The notes: generated from the letters alone by a model not told the origin. Counted from the stretch's first letter, positions 16,164 to 25,529 are shown. The stretch is DNA of 46,546 nt from an uncultured Pseudomonadales bacterium (GCA_938017975.1 CALIKQ010000062.1:1-46546); one strand, 5' to 3'. Numbers and translations are program-made.

Positions 16164-18116
16164 ATGACTCAAACGAACTCTGCTTATTTACCCGGCGACG
16201 ATGCGACGCTTTTAGCCGCCTTACAAGATGTGAACACCCCAAACCTATTATTGGTGTTGGCGACGGTTACCGGCGACGACAAATGGCTCAAAGCGCCGTA
16301 TCTGCCAGCCCCCATTGTGGCGCCTGAAGGCAGTTTGTTTCCGGATGACACTGGCGGCTTTAGCGAAGCATTGGTCGCTGAGATTCATGAGGCCGCGATC
16401 CGCATTTTAGGTGAGGTCAGAGATGGTCATCGGCCGTTGGGGATGGCACCGGATGTCGAGCGATTCCAGAGGATGTTGTCGATTTCAACTGCTGAACCCG
16501 TGGATTTGGGTACGGCAAAGATGCTGATGGAGGAGACGCGATTTACTGATCGCGATGTTCATTGGCAGCCGGCGCTGGAGGCGGCGCTCCAAGAAGCATC
16601 GACCCAAGATTTTCATGTCGTGATCGTGGGTGCCGGTATGTCGGGTCTCGGCACTGCAGCCAAGTTAAAACAGGCAGGGGTCCCCTTTACGTTGCTTGAA
16701 AAAAACGATGCCGTTGGAGGGACTTGGTATGAGAATCGTTACCCTGACTGTGGTGTAGATACGCCGAATCATTTTTATTCGTATTCTTTCCATCGAAACC
16801 CTGAATGGTCGGGCTATTTTTCCAAGCGTGATGAGCTCCATGCGTATTTTGAAGATTGTGCCGATGCCTTTGGCGTGCGTGACCATATAAAACTCAGTTG
16901 CTCGGTTCAAAAGATGGTGTTTGATCAAACGTTGGGTAAATGGCGTGTCTTCTATCAAGATGAATCAGGTCAATGCCATGAAATTGAAGCGCAGGCCGTG
17001 GTGAGTGCCGTTGGGCAATTGAATCGTCCCGCCATGCCAGACCTTGAGGGACTGTCCTCATTCGGCGGTAAAATGTGGCACTCTGCGAGATGGCAGGATG
17101 AGGATCTGACGGGCAAACGGGTGGGTGTGATCGGTACGGGATGCAGCAGTGTTCAATTGCTGCCCAAGACGGCCGAGAGAGCAGGCCACACCACTGTGTT
17201 CCAGCGCACGCCGCATTGGGTGGCGCCTGCCAGAGATTATTACAAGCCAGTCGAGCCTGGGTTGATTTGGGCTCTCAAACACATTCCTTTTTACGCAGAG
17301 TTTCATCGAGCGCGAATGATTTTGGTGTTTGGTGATCGCTCTTGGCCAGCGGTTGTGTCGGATCCAGACTGGGTGGATCAATCAGTATCGGTAAATGAAG
17401 CCAATCACGTGATGCGAGAGACGCTCATCGGGTTTATTCGCGAGGGGCTCGGTTCGAAGCAGGCGTATGCAGAAGATTGCATCCCGGATTTTCCGGTCTG
17501 GGGTAAGCGGTTGATTGTCGATAACGGATGGTACGAGACACTGGCGCGTGAGGACGTGACCTTGGTACCAAGAGGGATAGAGCGGGTGACTGCGACTGGT
17601 GTCGTAACCAACGACGGAGTCCATCATGATCTTGATATTCTGATTTTGGCTACAGGGTTTAAGTCTAATGAATTATTGTCACCGATCGAGGTTCTAGGGC
17701 TTGAAGGCCAAAGTTTGACCGAGGTTTGGGGTGATGCTGCAAATGCCTATAAAGGCACCGTTGTTCCAGGGTTTCCGAATTTATTTTGCTTGTATGGACC
17801 CAATACCAATATCGTGCACGGGGGCAGCATCATTTATCAAATCGAATGCCAAATTCACTACATGATGCAGTGCCTGGCTCTGATTGCTTCTGAGGAAGTA
17901 CTGATCAATGTACGAGATTCAGTTAACGCCAAATACAACCGCGAGGTTCAAGCTCTGAGTCGGCAACTTGCGTGGGGGCATCCCAATGTCGAAAGTTGGT
18001 ATAAAAATCAGGCCGGTCAGGTTGTTAACAATTCTCCTTTCAGCTTGCAAAAATTTTGGGAGGAAACTCACGACCTGAATCCTGCAGATTTTGATCTGAT
18101 CGAGGTCTCGCTTTAA
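16164..18116 (+). CDS. Baeyer-Villiger flavin monooxygenase, HAPMO-like with N-terminal extension
   Basis: 650 residues from the ATG at 16164 (a TTG at 16149 is the only upstream alternative). After about 150 helical residues comes VVIVGAGMSGLG (FAD), then VGGTWYENRYPDCGVD, the type I BVMO fingerprint FGGKMWHSARW (FxGxxxHxxxW), and GVIGTGCSSVQ (NADPH), ending with ATGFKSN and FPNLFCLYGPNTN. An N-terminal extension of this size is characteristic of 4-hydroxyacetophenone monooxygenase and relatives, where it helps dimerisation. The enzyme inserts oxygen next to a ketone to give an ester or lactone. The natural ketone is unknown. It ends three bases from the opposing LysE gene. Confidence 0.88.
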   Translation: MTQTNSAYLPGDDATLLAALQDVNTPNLLLVLATVTGDDKWLKAPYLPAPIVAPEGSLFPDDTGGFSEALVAEIHEAAIRILGEVRDGHRPLGMAPDVERFQRMLSISTAEPVDLGTAKMLMEETRFTDRDVHWQPALEAALQEASTQDFHVVIVGAGMSGLGTAAKLKQAGVPFTLLEKNDAVGGTWYENRYPDCGVDTPNHFYSYSFHRNPEWSGYFSKRDELHAYFEDCADAFGVRDHIKLSCSVQKMVFDQTLGKWRVFYQDESGQCHEIEAQAVVSAVGQLNRPAMPDLEGLSSFGGKMWHSARWQDEDLTGKRVGVIGTGCSSVQLLPKTAERAGHTTVFQRTPHWVAPARDYYKPVEPGLIWALKHIPFYAEFHRARMILVFGDRSWPAVVSDPDWVDQSVSVNEANHVMRETLIGFIREGLGSKQAYAEDCIPDFPVWGKRLIVDNGWYETLAREDVTLVPRGIERVTATGVVTNDGVHHDLDILILATGFKSNELLSPIEVLGLEGQSLTEVWGDAANAYKGTVVPGFPNLFCLYGPNTNIVHGGSIIYQIECQIHYMMQCLALIASEEVLINVRDSVNAKYNREVQALSRQLAWGHPNVESWYKNQAGQVVNNSPFSLQKFWEETHDLNPADFDLIEVSL

Positions 18117-18119
18117 TCG

Positions 18120-18722
18120 CTAAAGAAAGTCGAGTAGAACTGGGGCTACACTGACCACCAATAGGGCTGCTGCGCCACGGTTAAAGAGCATCAGCTTGCG
18201 TTCGGTATCAAGTTGACGTGCGATCAAAGCGCCAGAAAAAGCCCAGAGTAGCACCGACCCTAGGGTTACACAGAAAAACAGTGCGACCAAGATTAGAACC
18301 TCAGAGATGATGATTGTGCTGGTGTCTGTGTACGCTGAGATGGCTGAGATGATCACGACGACGCCTTTGGGGTTGATCCATTGAAAAAGAACCGCCTCGA
18401 TAAAGCGCATCGGCCTTGCCAGGGTCCTCCGGTCTAGAGAATGACTTTCGGCGAGGCTGTAGGCGATGAAGAGAATAAAAACGAGCCCCAAGACTCTCAA
18501 GATGACCTGTAGCCCCGGCAGGGCAGTCAGTAGCCATCCTAAACCCAAGGCCGCGATGGTGACCAGCAAGGTAAACCCAGCGATGACGCCCAGCATATGA
18601 GGCAGTGTCTTTCTCCAGCCAAAATTGGCGCTGGAGGCTGCGAGCAACAGATTGTTTGGACCTGGCGTGAACGCGGCAACGGTCGCAAAAGTTGTCAGGG
18701 ATATGAGTTCAGGAAGCTCCAC
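18120..18722 (-). CDS. LysE/RhtB family exporter
   Basis: A 200-residue inner-membrane protein with about six hydrophobic segments. FTPGPNNLLLAASSANFGWR near the N-terminus is the LysE-family signature, followed by LPHMLGVIAGF and the FQWINPKGVVVIISA segment typical of the family. Members export basic or other amino acids and metabolites using the proton gradient; the substrate is unknown. It starts with GTG at 18722, with TAAGGT about nine bases upstream. It lies 54 bases downstream of the large phosphorylase-like gene on the same strand and could be read from the same transcript. Confidence 0.86.
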   Translation of the reverse strand: MELPELISLTTFATVAAFTPGPNNLLLAASSANFGWRKTLPHMLGVIAGFTLLVTIAALGLGWLLTALPGLQVILRVLGLVFILFIAYSLAESHSLDRRTLARPMRFIEAVLFQWINPKGVVVIISAISAYTDTSTIIISEVLILVALFFCVTLGSVLLWAFSGALIARQLDTERKLMLFNRGAAALLVVSVAPVLLDFL

Positions 18723-18776
18723 GGCCCAGACCTTATCTCAAGGGCGATTGAATCGCAAAAAGAAAGGATATTGTGT

Positions 18777-21700
18777 CTAAGCGATCGCCACATCTTTAAG
18801 AAGGCATTTGGCGGGGATCATCACTGTGATCGAACGGAGCGTTGATTGTCTTGCAAACAGGGCCTGACTAAGCTCGTCGGGCAAGGTTTCGCCGGCGATG
18901 GTCAAATCCTGCCCGGACCGATCAGTCATGATGATGCAGGCGTCACCATGGGTGAGCTGATACGTAATGGGTATCTGGCACCAGGTAAAAGCGAGACTTT
19001 GTGGTGCTAGCTCAATGGTTTCCCAGCGTTGATCAATTGAGAAATATCTAAAATTCGCTGCTTCGCTTAAAAATTCATCGGCGCGCAGTAGGCTGGGTTG
19101 AAAAGAGACTCGACCAGAGTCAATGCGCAAGCCTAATTCGCCAAAGCGGGTCAAGATTTCTTCTTTAACCTGACCGGTCATTCCCGGTTGTTGGGCGCCA
19201 GCGTGCAGTGGTGTATGCGAATAGGGATCGGTAGGGAAAGCGCCGAACTCTTCTGGCGTTTTGTTGAAGCCGATTCCTGCTCTGATTCGATAATAATATT
19301 GTGCGAGCCGCGCAAGGACTGCGGGTTCTGCACCGCTGTCAAGCGCGTTGAAGTAGGTTTCTTGGACAGCAAGAAGCAATTTTCCGATCATATGCCAGTA
19401 GACACACCCAAGGCCTTCAAAGCTGAACATGCCGCCGGATCGGCCAGTAAATGCATGATGATTGAAAACGGATTCGTACAACACATGGATGGTTTGAACT
19501 TCTTGGTTGACATCACTGATGTCGTATTCCGGCAGAACTTGGCTGAGAATTTGATCGAGGACATCCCGATTGGTGCAGTCGGCGTGGAACCGCAATCGAT
19601 CTGAACTCTCTGGCGCAATCAATCGATAATCATTGGCGGCAAGCATTTGACTGAACAGTGCAATTGAGTCTGCCTCTGAACGCGGGAAATGGTTTTTATC
19701 AAGAAAGCTTGTCAAGGCTCTATCAGGATAGAGCATGAAGGTCTGCTGATCCTCTCGATACATGTCACTGTCGAACAATGCCGAAAGCAGTTCGATAGAT
19801 TCTTCTGGCGATAGAGATTGAGCGCTGAGCGCGGAAACCTGACCTTCAAGCATCGGGTAAAGCGTATCGACTTGTGCTTGATCGCCCACAGCATTTAGTA
19901 GGTTATAGGTATGATAGAGTCGATCACGCCTTCGATTATTGGTAAGCGTGCCGTCAAAAATTTGAACTGCGTTTTCTAGGAGACTGTCGATTTCAGCGTA
20001 TTGAAACGGCGCTTGCTCCAAATCGGTCGCTTGGTAGATGACTGAGCGGTACTCGCTTGCTGCGTTGCCTAGGGCCGCCATGAAATCATAGCGCTGTTGT
20101 GGGTTTATGGGCCCTTGATTGAGCGAATGCACAATCTCTTTGAGAATGTTGCTGGTGCGTTCGAGCCATTGTCCGACGGGAATCGTTAAATTGAAGGAAT
20201 CTTGGTGATCCGTAATCAATGACCGCAGGAATTGACTGTATCGCCTGAGGTAACTGAGGGTTACCAGTGACAGCCCTGATCCCACCAATGCATTGTTACC
20301 GTCATTCCATTCGGGTCTCTGGGTGTTCAGCCAGATGCCACCGTCGACAACCAGATTAGAGATTTTGGTCAAAAGCGGAACCAAAAGTTTCTCGAGTAAT
20401 GTGGCCTGATAGACTTCGCCGCTATTGGTCAGCCAGAGTTTTCCATCAGCGCCAAGTCTTTCGACCTCGCGATCTATCTGAACTGCCAATTCAGCATCGA
20501 AAATCACCGTATCTTTAGGATCTTTAACAATCTCGTTAAAGGGCTTTATGCGGTAGGGTACATTGGCATAAGCAAAGGTGGACTGCTTGAGCATTGAGGC
20601 GAGCTTGCCCGGGTGAAAAGCATTAGACAGTTCGAGAAACTTAAGCAAATAAATGATCTGATGATCACCCCAGTAGCCGATGTAGCTCCAAGGATCTTCA
20701 ATGTCTTCGATTTCCCAATCGATGCCTTCGTGCGTGACCCTGTAGGGATTGTAGCCATCCAAGGTTGATGCATTTACGAATTTGGCGATCATATGCTCGA
20801 TGAATTCAGGAAAGCTGAAAGATAAGGCTTCCCAGTTTTGGAAAATGTCGCGCCAGTTGCCGGCATAAGCGAGTAGCCGCCTACCATTCTCCTCTTTTAT
20901 CTTGATCTCAAAATGGTTCCAGGGTCGAGAGGGGTCGCCATGACGTCGACCAAAGGAGATCGGTAGATATTCTTGTGCCAAGCGCTGCAATTGCTTGCTG
21001 CCTTTGGTGTCGACAATGGCCATGAGCTCGGCTCGACTGAGAGTTTCTGAACAATCTTGGAGCAGTGTTTCAGCCTCAAGCACCAGCGGCCTGTTAAAAG
21101 TTTTGAGCGAAGTCAGAAAGTCCGACTTATGGATCATGTATTGATCGATCAGAGTGCCGCCACGCATGATGTTGAACAAGGCATTCGCGTAGTGGTGGGT
21201 CGTCACCTTCTCGTCAGTGCTGCGCTGTAAGCCGTCGCTGCCGGCGACTAATTCGGCGAGCGCCTGTTGGCCCTGCTCGATATCTTCTTGGATTGTCTTT
21301 TCGAAGGCGTCGGTCTTGCTTAAGCGAGTTTGAAGTGCTTGAACCTGTTGCTGAGTCAATTGAACGTCGGCAATGGTCGCCCACTCCGCGGGCTCATTGG
21401 GACGGACGGTGATCGATGCCTGTGAGAAGTAGAGCCCCCTGACACCTCGCGTGCTCAGCACTTGCTGGACCGACTCGCCCGCCAAAAATTGATCGACCTG
21501 CTGTTGCGAGATCAGAGGGACAGAGTTGGTTAACCCTACATTAAAGACCGTGTTCGCGCGCAGAGACTCATTGGCTTGCGCTCGATCTGAGATGGCTGAA
21601 TAAAGCGAAAAGGTCGCAAGGCCGGTTGGCAAATCCAACTCGCTCCGCTTGTATGCATCAACCAGATTGCTCGACGTCTCTTGAAGCGTTCGGGGCGTAT

Positions 21701-22253
21701 TGGCAGGCAGAATATTTTGGATCCCGCTAATCAGGTCGAGCGTAACGGGTGTTCGGCCCTGATTGATCAGTGTCGAACTTGCCACAAAACCAAACTGCTC
21801 GCTGGTCGTCCAGGTTAGGCGATAGGTGAGGTTTAGGTCGTGACGCGTTTCCTCGAAGCAAATTCGAGAACCGAGCAGGTTTTTATAAATGTTTCTACTG
21901 CATTGACCTTGCCAAGGACTTCGATGAAAAAAAGGCGCCCAAAGCTGGCTCTGACCGCCGGTGCCAACTTTGAGATAAGTGAGCGCGCCGGTGTGCTGAT
22001 TGCTTTCGTGGATTTTATCTACAGGAAGATATGGAAACAGCGCAAACTCCGGTGCGACCCGGCCGGCGGTGAGGCCGGTTGTTGAAGAAATGAAGAGCCA
22101 GTGGTCGTCTCGCGATGCGAGACTGACGAAAAATGGTGAGAGAGAATCTATGTCTCGGATGAGGTAGTGCCGCTCTCCATCAAGAGAGACAAACTCTTCG
22201 GATTCGTTGAAGGTCTCAGCGTTATGTATCTTCAGTTGTGGCATGAAACGCAT
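18777..22253 (-). CDS. Very large glycoside-phosphorylase-like protein (divergent GH94/GH149/GH161 type)
   Basis: 1158 residues, no signal peptide, so cytoplasmic. By eye the order of elements follows the GH94 group: a beta-rich N-terminal third (to about 330), then an (alpha/alpha)6-like region in which NWRDIFQN (466-473) matches the FRDSNQD element of cellobiose phosphorylase, DPWSYIGYWGDHQ (520-532) matches its DDPLWL region, and RPEWNDGNNAL (646-656) matches RADWNDCLN, whose second Asp is catalytic, here Asp651. Near the end FTGRSGGMFSFEGLG and HAGAQQPGMTG are candidates for phosphate or sugar contacts. I therefore infer phosphorolysis of an oligosaccharide to a sugar 1-phosphate. The family name is a guess; it may be a new one. 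It is divergent from the LacI-glycosidase operon. Confidence 0.6.
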   Translation of the reverse strand: MRFMPQLKIHNAETFNESEEFVSLDGERHYLIRDIDSLSPFFVSLASRDDHWLFISSTTGLTAGRVAPEFALFPYLPVDKIHESNQHTGALTYLKVGTGGQSQLWAPFFHRSPWQGQCSRNIYKNLLGSRICFEETRHDLNLTYRLTWTTSEQFGFVASSTLINQGRTPVTLDLISGIQNILPANTPRTLQETSSNLVDAYKRSELDLPTGLATFSLYSAISDRAQANESLRANTVFNVGLTNSVPLISQQQVDQFLAGESVQQVLSTRGVRGLYFSQASITVRPNEPAEWATIADVQLTQQQVQALQTRLSKTDAFEKTIQEDIEQGQQALAELVAGSDGLQRSTDEKVTTHHYANALFNIMRGGTLIDQYMIHKSDFLTSLKTFNRPLVLEAETLLQDCSETLSRAELMAIVDTKGSKQLQRLAQEYLPISFGRRHGDPSRPWNHFEIKIKEENGRRLLAYAGNWRDIFQNWEALSFSFPEFIEHMIAKFVNASTLDGYNPYRVTHEGIDWEIEDIEDPWSYIGYWGDHQIIYLLKFLELSNAFHPGKLASMLKQSTFAYANVPYRIKPFNEIVKDPKDTVIFDAELAVQIDREVERLGADGKLWLTNSGEVYQATLLEKLLVPLLTKISNLVVDGGIWLNTQRPEWNDGNNALVGSGLSLVTLSYLRRYSQFLRSLITDHQDSFNLTIPVGQWLERTSNILKEIVHSLNQGPINPQQRYDFMAALGNAASEYRSVIYQATDLEQAPFQYAEIDSLLENAVQIFDGTLTNNRRRDRLYHTYNLLNAVGDQAQVDTLYPMLEGQVSALSAQSLSPEESIELLSALFDSDMYREDQQTFMLYPDRALTSFLDKNHFPRSEADSIALFSQMLAANDYRLIAPESSDRLRFHADCTNRDVLDQILSQVLPEYDISDVNQEVQTIHVLYESVFNHHAFTGRSGGMFSFEGLGCVYWHMIGKLLLAVQETYFNALDSGAEPAVLARLAQYYYRIRAGIGFNKTPEEFGAFPTDPYSHTPLHAGAQQPGMTGQVKEEILTRFGELGLRIDSGRVSFQPSLLRADEFLSEAANFRYFSIDQRWETIELAPQSLAFTWCQIPITYQLTHGDACIIMTDRSGQDLTIAGETLPDELSQALFARQSTLRSITVMIPAKCLLKDVAIA

Positions 22254-22673
22254 CCGTCATGGTTCTACACAAATCCGATTTCGGCGGATTAGAACGGCTC
22301 TTGGCTCCCCAGCAAAAATTTGAAAAACAAATCTAAACGTGGGGCGGCGCTTAGGGCAGAGCCCTCTGATCAGGTGTTCTGGTCAGGACCATGGCGATGA
22401 AATCTCAGGCGCGCAGGACTGTCAACGTCAAATGCGCTGAAGTGGGTGACCTGTGAGTGCAACTGGGCGAATGCGTTTTGGCACGCGCGAAAGCAAGCCA
22501 TGACGAGGTTAAGTCGGTCGTTAAGCCCAGATTGTTCATTTCAGTGATGTGGACTTTGAAGGGGCTTTAGAACGCCGTTTGTGGTCAGCCGCCGGTGTCC
22601 TTTCGGGCAAGTTTAGCAACGCTTACCCGCCGCTCGTCGTTCTCAATCGCCGAATTTGGTAGCAGTCCATTCA

Positions 22674-22702
22674 TTGACCCTGTAACAGGAGGATGAAATA
22701 AT
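22674..22702 (+). promoter_or_regulatory. Promoter of the lacI-type/glycosidase operon
   Basis: TTGACC (22674-22679), a 17-base spacer and AATAAT (22697-22702) make a good sigma70 promoter directed at the LacI gene. The operator palindrome begins at the last base of the -10 box, the classic position for repression by blocking RNA polymerase. The leader would be about 240 bases long. Confidence 0.6.
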
Positions 22703-22715
22703 GACAACGTTGTCA
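22702..22715. promoter_or_regulatory. LacI-family operator, perfect palindrome
   Basis: TGACAACGTTGTCA is a perfect 14-bp inverted repeat with the central CG step that LacI/GalR-family proteins kink on binding. It touches the -10 box of the promoter in front of the LacI-type gene, so the regulator probably represses its own operon. I found no second perfect copy in the intergenic region. Confidence 0.7.
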
Positions 22716-22951
22716 AAACTAGGGGCTGGCTGTTCTTCGCGATAGCGGCCCAGCCGCTAGTGAGCGATGGCGCTTTCTCAATAGAAGTCCTCAGCTTGAC
22801 TAGGGTCAGACTGCATGGTGGAAAAAATCACGAAAGCGATAGCCCTCAGAGTGCTTGCAACGAAAGGCGAGATTTTCAGACTAATTTGGTCCAAAGTGTC
22901 TCTCATCAGACTGACGACTCGGTTAGATGCTCGACGAGAAACGAATATGCC

Positions 22952-24022
22952 ATGAATAGCCAAGCGACTCCTCATCCTCAACCCAAGCCAAAAGCGCCCA
23001 CCATATTCGATGTGGCTAAGCTCGCGGGCGTTTCGATTAAAACGGTCTCCCGGGTTATCAATCTGGAAAGCAATGTTCGACCTTCTACCCGGGAGAAGGT
23101 CGAAGCGGCTGTTGAAGCCCTTGATTATCGTCCTAACGCGGCCGCCCGGGTGCTCTCAGGAAAACGCTTTTATGTCATCGGGCTCATCTACGAGAACCCG
23201 AATGAATTTAGCTATATGCAAAAAGTGTTAAATGGCGCCCTGAAGGCTTGTGAGGCAGGGGGGTACACGTTGTTATTGCTGCCGTTAACCCTGCCTAACC
23301 CAGATTTGATTGACGACGTGCAGCGCTTTGTCTCTCAATCTCGGCTAGATGGCGTTGTATTGCCTGCACCCCTTGGTGACTTTTCTGAAATCCAGCGGCT
23401 CCTCAACGAATTGGAGATACCCTTTGCTAGGATAACTCCGAAAACCGGTGCCGAAGATGATCTCAGTGTCCAGTGTCATGATGAGCAAGCAAGCTTTGAT
23501 GTCACACAGTTTTTAATCGAGCAAGGTCATCGCCGGTTGGGCTTTATCAAGGGGGACCCGATTCATGGAGCGACCGAGCATCGATATCGTGGTTATATCC
23601 GCGCGCTTCAGGTTGCAGGTATTGGTTTACGCAGTGAGTTCGTTCGAGACGGGATGTTTAGCTTTGAGTCTGGCAAAACGGCGGCAAGAGCACTCCTCGA
23701 TCTGCGTGAGCCACCAACGGCCATTGTTGCTAGTAACGATGATATGGCTGCCGGCACAATATTTGAAGCTCGGGAGCGTGGACTCAGTATCCCCGGCGAT
23801 TTATCCGTTGTTGGATTTGATGATACACCGATTGCCTCGCATATCTGGCCGCCGCTTACGACAGTCCGTCAACCCATTGTAGAGATGGCAGAGTCGGTTA
23901 CGAGTCTGTTGATTCGTAAACTCAAGGGCGAGCAGGTTGAACCACTTGATCAGCCTTTTGCCTGTCACGTCGTCACGCGCGCTTCAACGGGAGAAAGGGC
24001 GGTACAAGATGATCTGGAATAA
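22952..24022 (+). CDS. LacI/GalR-family transcriptional regulator
   Basis: 356 residues from the ATG at 22952. Residues about 15-70 form the HTH and hinge (TIFDVAKLAGVSIKTVSRVIN, then STREKVEAAVEALDYRPNAAARVLSG), and the rest is the periplasmic-binding-like effector domain ending with VSVVGFDDTPIASHIWPPLTTVRQP, the family signature. (Motif shown in part: positions 16-36.) It should sense a sugar or sugar phosphate and release its operator. An in-frame GTG at 22760 would add an unrelated N-terminus and is rejected. The stop overlaps the next gene by 14 bases, so regulator and glycosidase are translated from one message. Confidence 0.9.
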   Translation: MNSQATPHPQPKPKAPTIFDVAKLAGVSIKTVSRVINLESNVRPSTREKVEAAVEALDYRPNAAARVLSGKRFYVIGLIYENPNEFSYMQKVLNGALKACEAGGYTLLLLPLTLPNPDLIDDVQRFVSQSRLDGVVLPAPLGDFSEIQRLLNELEIPFARITPKTGAEDDLSVQCHDEQASFDVTQFLIEQGHRRLGFIKGDPIHGATEHRYRGYIRALQVAGIGLRSEFVRDGMFSFESGKTAARALLDLREPPTAIVASNDDMAAGTIFEARERGLSIPGDLSVVGFDDTPIASHIWPPLTTVRQPIVEMAESVTSLLIRKLKGEQVEPLDQPFACHVVTRASTGERAVQDDLE

Positions 24023-25385
24023 TGCTTGTTTTCAACAGGGGCATAAATCGCGGGTTTCGAGCCTATTTGCGATCGCTGGTCGATGGTTCCAGCGGGCCAG
24101 GTTTGGGTCGATCTTGTTGGTCGCTCCCTTCGGAATAAGCTTGGTTGGTTGTGATCAGGTAAAAATTGGCCTCGAGGGTCCGAGTCAGGTTCAAATCGTC
24201 GGTCAATCCGGTCGATATCAAATGCTGCGAAACGGTGTGGCTTATCGTCCGGTGGGGGCTGGGTCAGTCCCTGGCGAACTGGAGAGCTTGAAAGCACACG
24301 GTGCAAACTCGATTCGTACCTGGCATGTCGGAGACGGCCGTATTCTGGATGAAGCCCACGCTCTGGGGCTGACCGTTTCTTTATGTCTTGATGTGGGGCG
24401 AGAGCGATTGGGGTTTGATTACGATGATGCCGATGCCGTTTCCCGGCAGTTGGAAGGGTTTCGTCAAACCGTGCGAGGAGTAAAAGATCACCCAGCGCTG
24501 CTAACTTGGATTATTGGCAATGAGCTGAATATTGAATCGACCAATCCAAAGGTGTGGGATGCGGTCAACGATATAGCACTCATGATTAAGGCGGAGGATC
24601 CAAACCACCCCGTGACCACAGCGCTTGCTGGGCTTGGGTTAAAGGAGGTGCGATACCTCAAACAAAGGGCGCCGGCGCTTGATTTTATTAGCGCTCAGGT
24701 TTACGGCGGCATCGGTGGTCTCGCTCAAGCTATGGATCGCGTCGGACTCGATAAGCCACTGATGGTCACTGAGTGGGGCACGAAAGGGCATTGGGAAACA
24801 CCATCGACGCAATGGGGCGCGCCTCTTGAGCTGAGCAGCGCGCTCAAGGCGGAGCATTACATCTCTGGTTATCAGCAAGTTCTGGTTCCAAATGCAGAAC
24901 GCATTATTGGCTCCTACGCGTTCTTGTGGGGACAAAAGCAAGAACGAACGCCGACTTGGTATGGAACCCTGACGCCATCGGGGCATCGGACAGAGGCTGC
25001 GGACGCGCTCTATTTCTTATGGCAAGGCCGTTGGCCCGACAATCGGGCACCTCGCGTGTCAGAGTTAACGGTCAACGGGCGCAGGCCCGAGTCGAGCCTG
25101 CGCGTGCAGGCCGGCCAAAGGCTTGAGGCAAAAGTAAAGGTTTTAGACAGAGAAGCAGACCGACTTACCTTGACCTGGGTCGTTCGTCCTGAGAGTCAAG
25201 CTAAGCAGGTTGGAGGCGATCTCGAGCGCGTACCGCCAGTAATACCGGATCTTTTGAAAACGGTTGAAGGTGCGCGAGCAGTCTTATCAGCGCCGGCTGA
25301 ACCTGGGGCTTATCGATTGTTCGTGCATGTTGAAGATGCAGCCAGCGGCGTTGGACATGCTAATTTCCCGTTTTACGTGCGTTGA
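24009..25385 (+). CDS. Lipoprotein glycoside hydrolase of clan GH-A with C-terminal Ig-like domain
   Basis: 458 residues from the ATG at 24009, inside the end of the LacI gene. A long signal ends in the lipobox LVGC, Cys48; Asp follows the Cys, which in E. coli keeps lipoproteins in the inner membrane. The TIM barrel shows GANSIRTW, WIIGNELN with the acid/base Glu172, and VTEWG with the nucleophile Glu255, the spacing expected of clan GH-A. SYAFLWGQKQE lies near the barrel end. From about 360 a beta-rich Ig-like domain follows. The arrangement recalls GH2-like TIM-barrel proteins and GH158 beta-1,3-glucanases; which family applies is uncertain. It would trim oligosaccharides in the periplasm before uptake. 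Confidence 0.75.
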   Translation: MIWNNACFQQGHKSRVSSLFAIAGRWFQRARFGSILLVAPFGISLVGCDQVKIGLEGPSQVQIVGQSGRYQMLRNGVAYRPVGAGSVPGELESLKAHGANSIRTWHVGDGRILDEAHALGLTVSLCLDVGRERLGFDYDDADAVSRQLEGFRQTVRGVKDHPALLTWIIGNELNIESTNPKVWDAVNDIALMIKAEDPNHPVTTALAGLGLKEVRYLKQRAPALDFISAQVYGGIGGLAQAMDRVGLDKPLMVTEWGTKGHWETPSTQWGAPLELSSALKAEHYISGYQQVLVPNAERIIGSYAFLWGQKQERTPTWYGTLTPSGHRTEAADALYFLWQGRWPDNRAPRVSELTVNGRRPESSLRVQAGQRLEAKVKVLDREADRLTLTWVVRPESQAKQVGGDLERVPPVIPDLLKTVEGARAVLSAPAEPGAYRLFVHVEDAASGVGHANFPFYVR

Positions 25386-25529
25386 GTGGCGAGCATTAGC
25401 CTCGGGGTTTGATTTGATCCATTCGGGCGGGAAGGAGAAGATGGATGCGCGTAAAACAGAAAGGTGGTGCGTGCAGCACCTCGATAAACGATTTTGAAGA
25501 ACGGTAGAACAGCTAGAACGGGCGTTGCG

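Larger units (their letters stand above)
22254..22951. promoter_or_regulatory. Shared control region of the carbohydrate locus
   Basis: About 700 bases between the phosphorylase-like gene and the LacI gene without a convincing gene. Next to the phosphorylase start is AATCCG-N7-CGGATT (22272-22290), a possible operator or leader hairpin. A single half-site TGTCAACGT lies at 22420. The LacI-type operator and its promoter are at 22674-22715. Downstream of them one frame reads like a damaged secretion signal (WLFFAIAAQPLVS) with no start codon, possibly the remnant of a lost gene. Confidence 0.5.

Noticed and set aside
22701-22745. Fourteen-codon ORF with AGGAGG upstream
   Set aside because: The AGGAGG lies inside the promoter spacer upstream of the predicted transcription start, so it would not be in the message.
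22760-22951. GTG start for a longer LacI protein
   Set aside because: It would place 64 unrelated residues before the HTH; family members start just before it.
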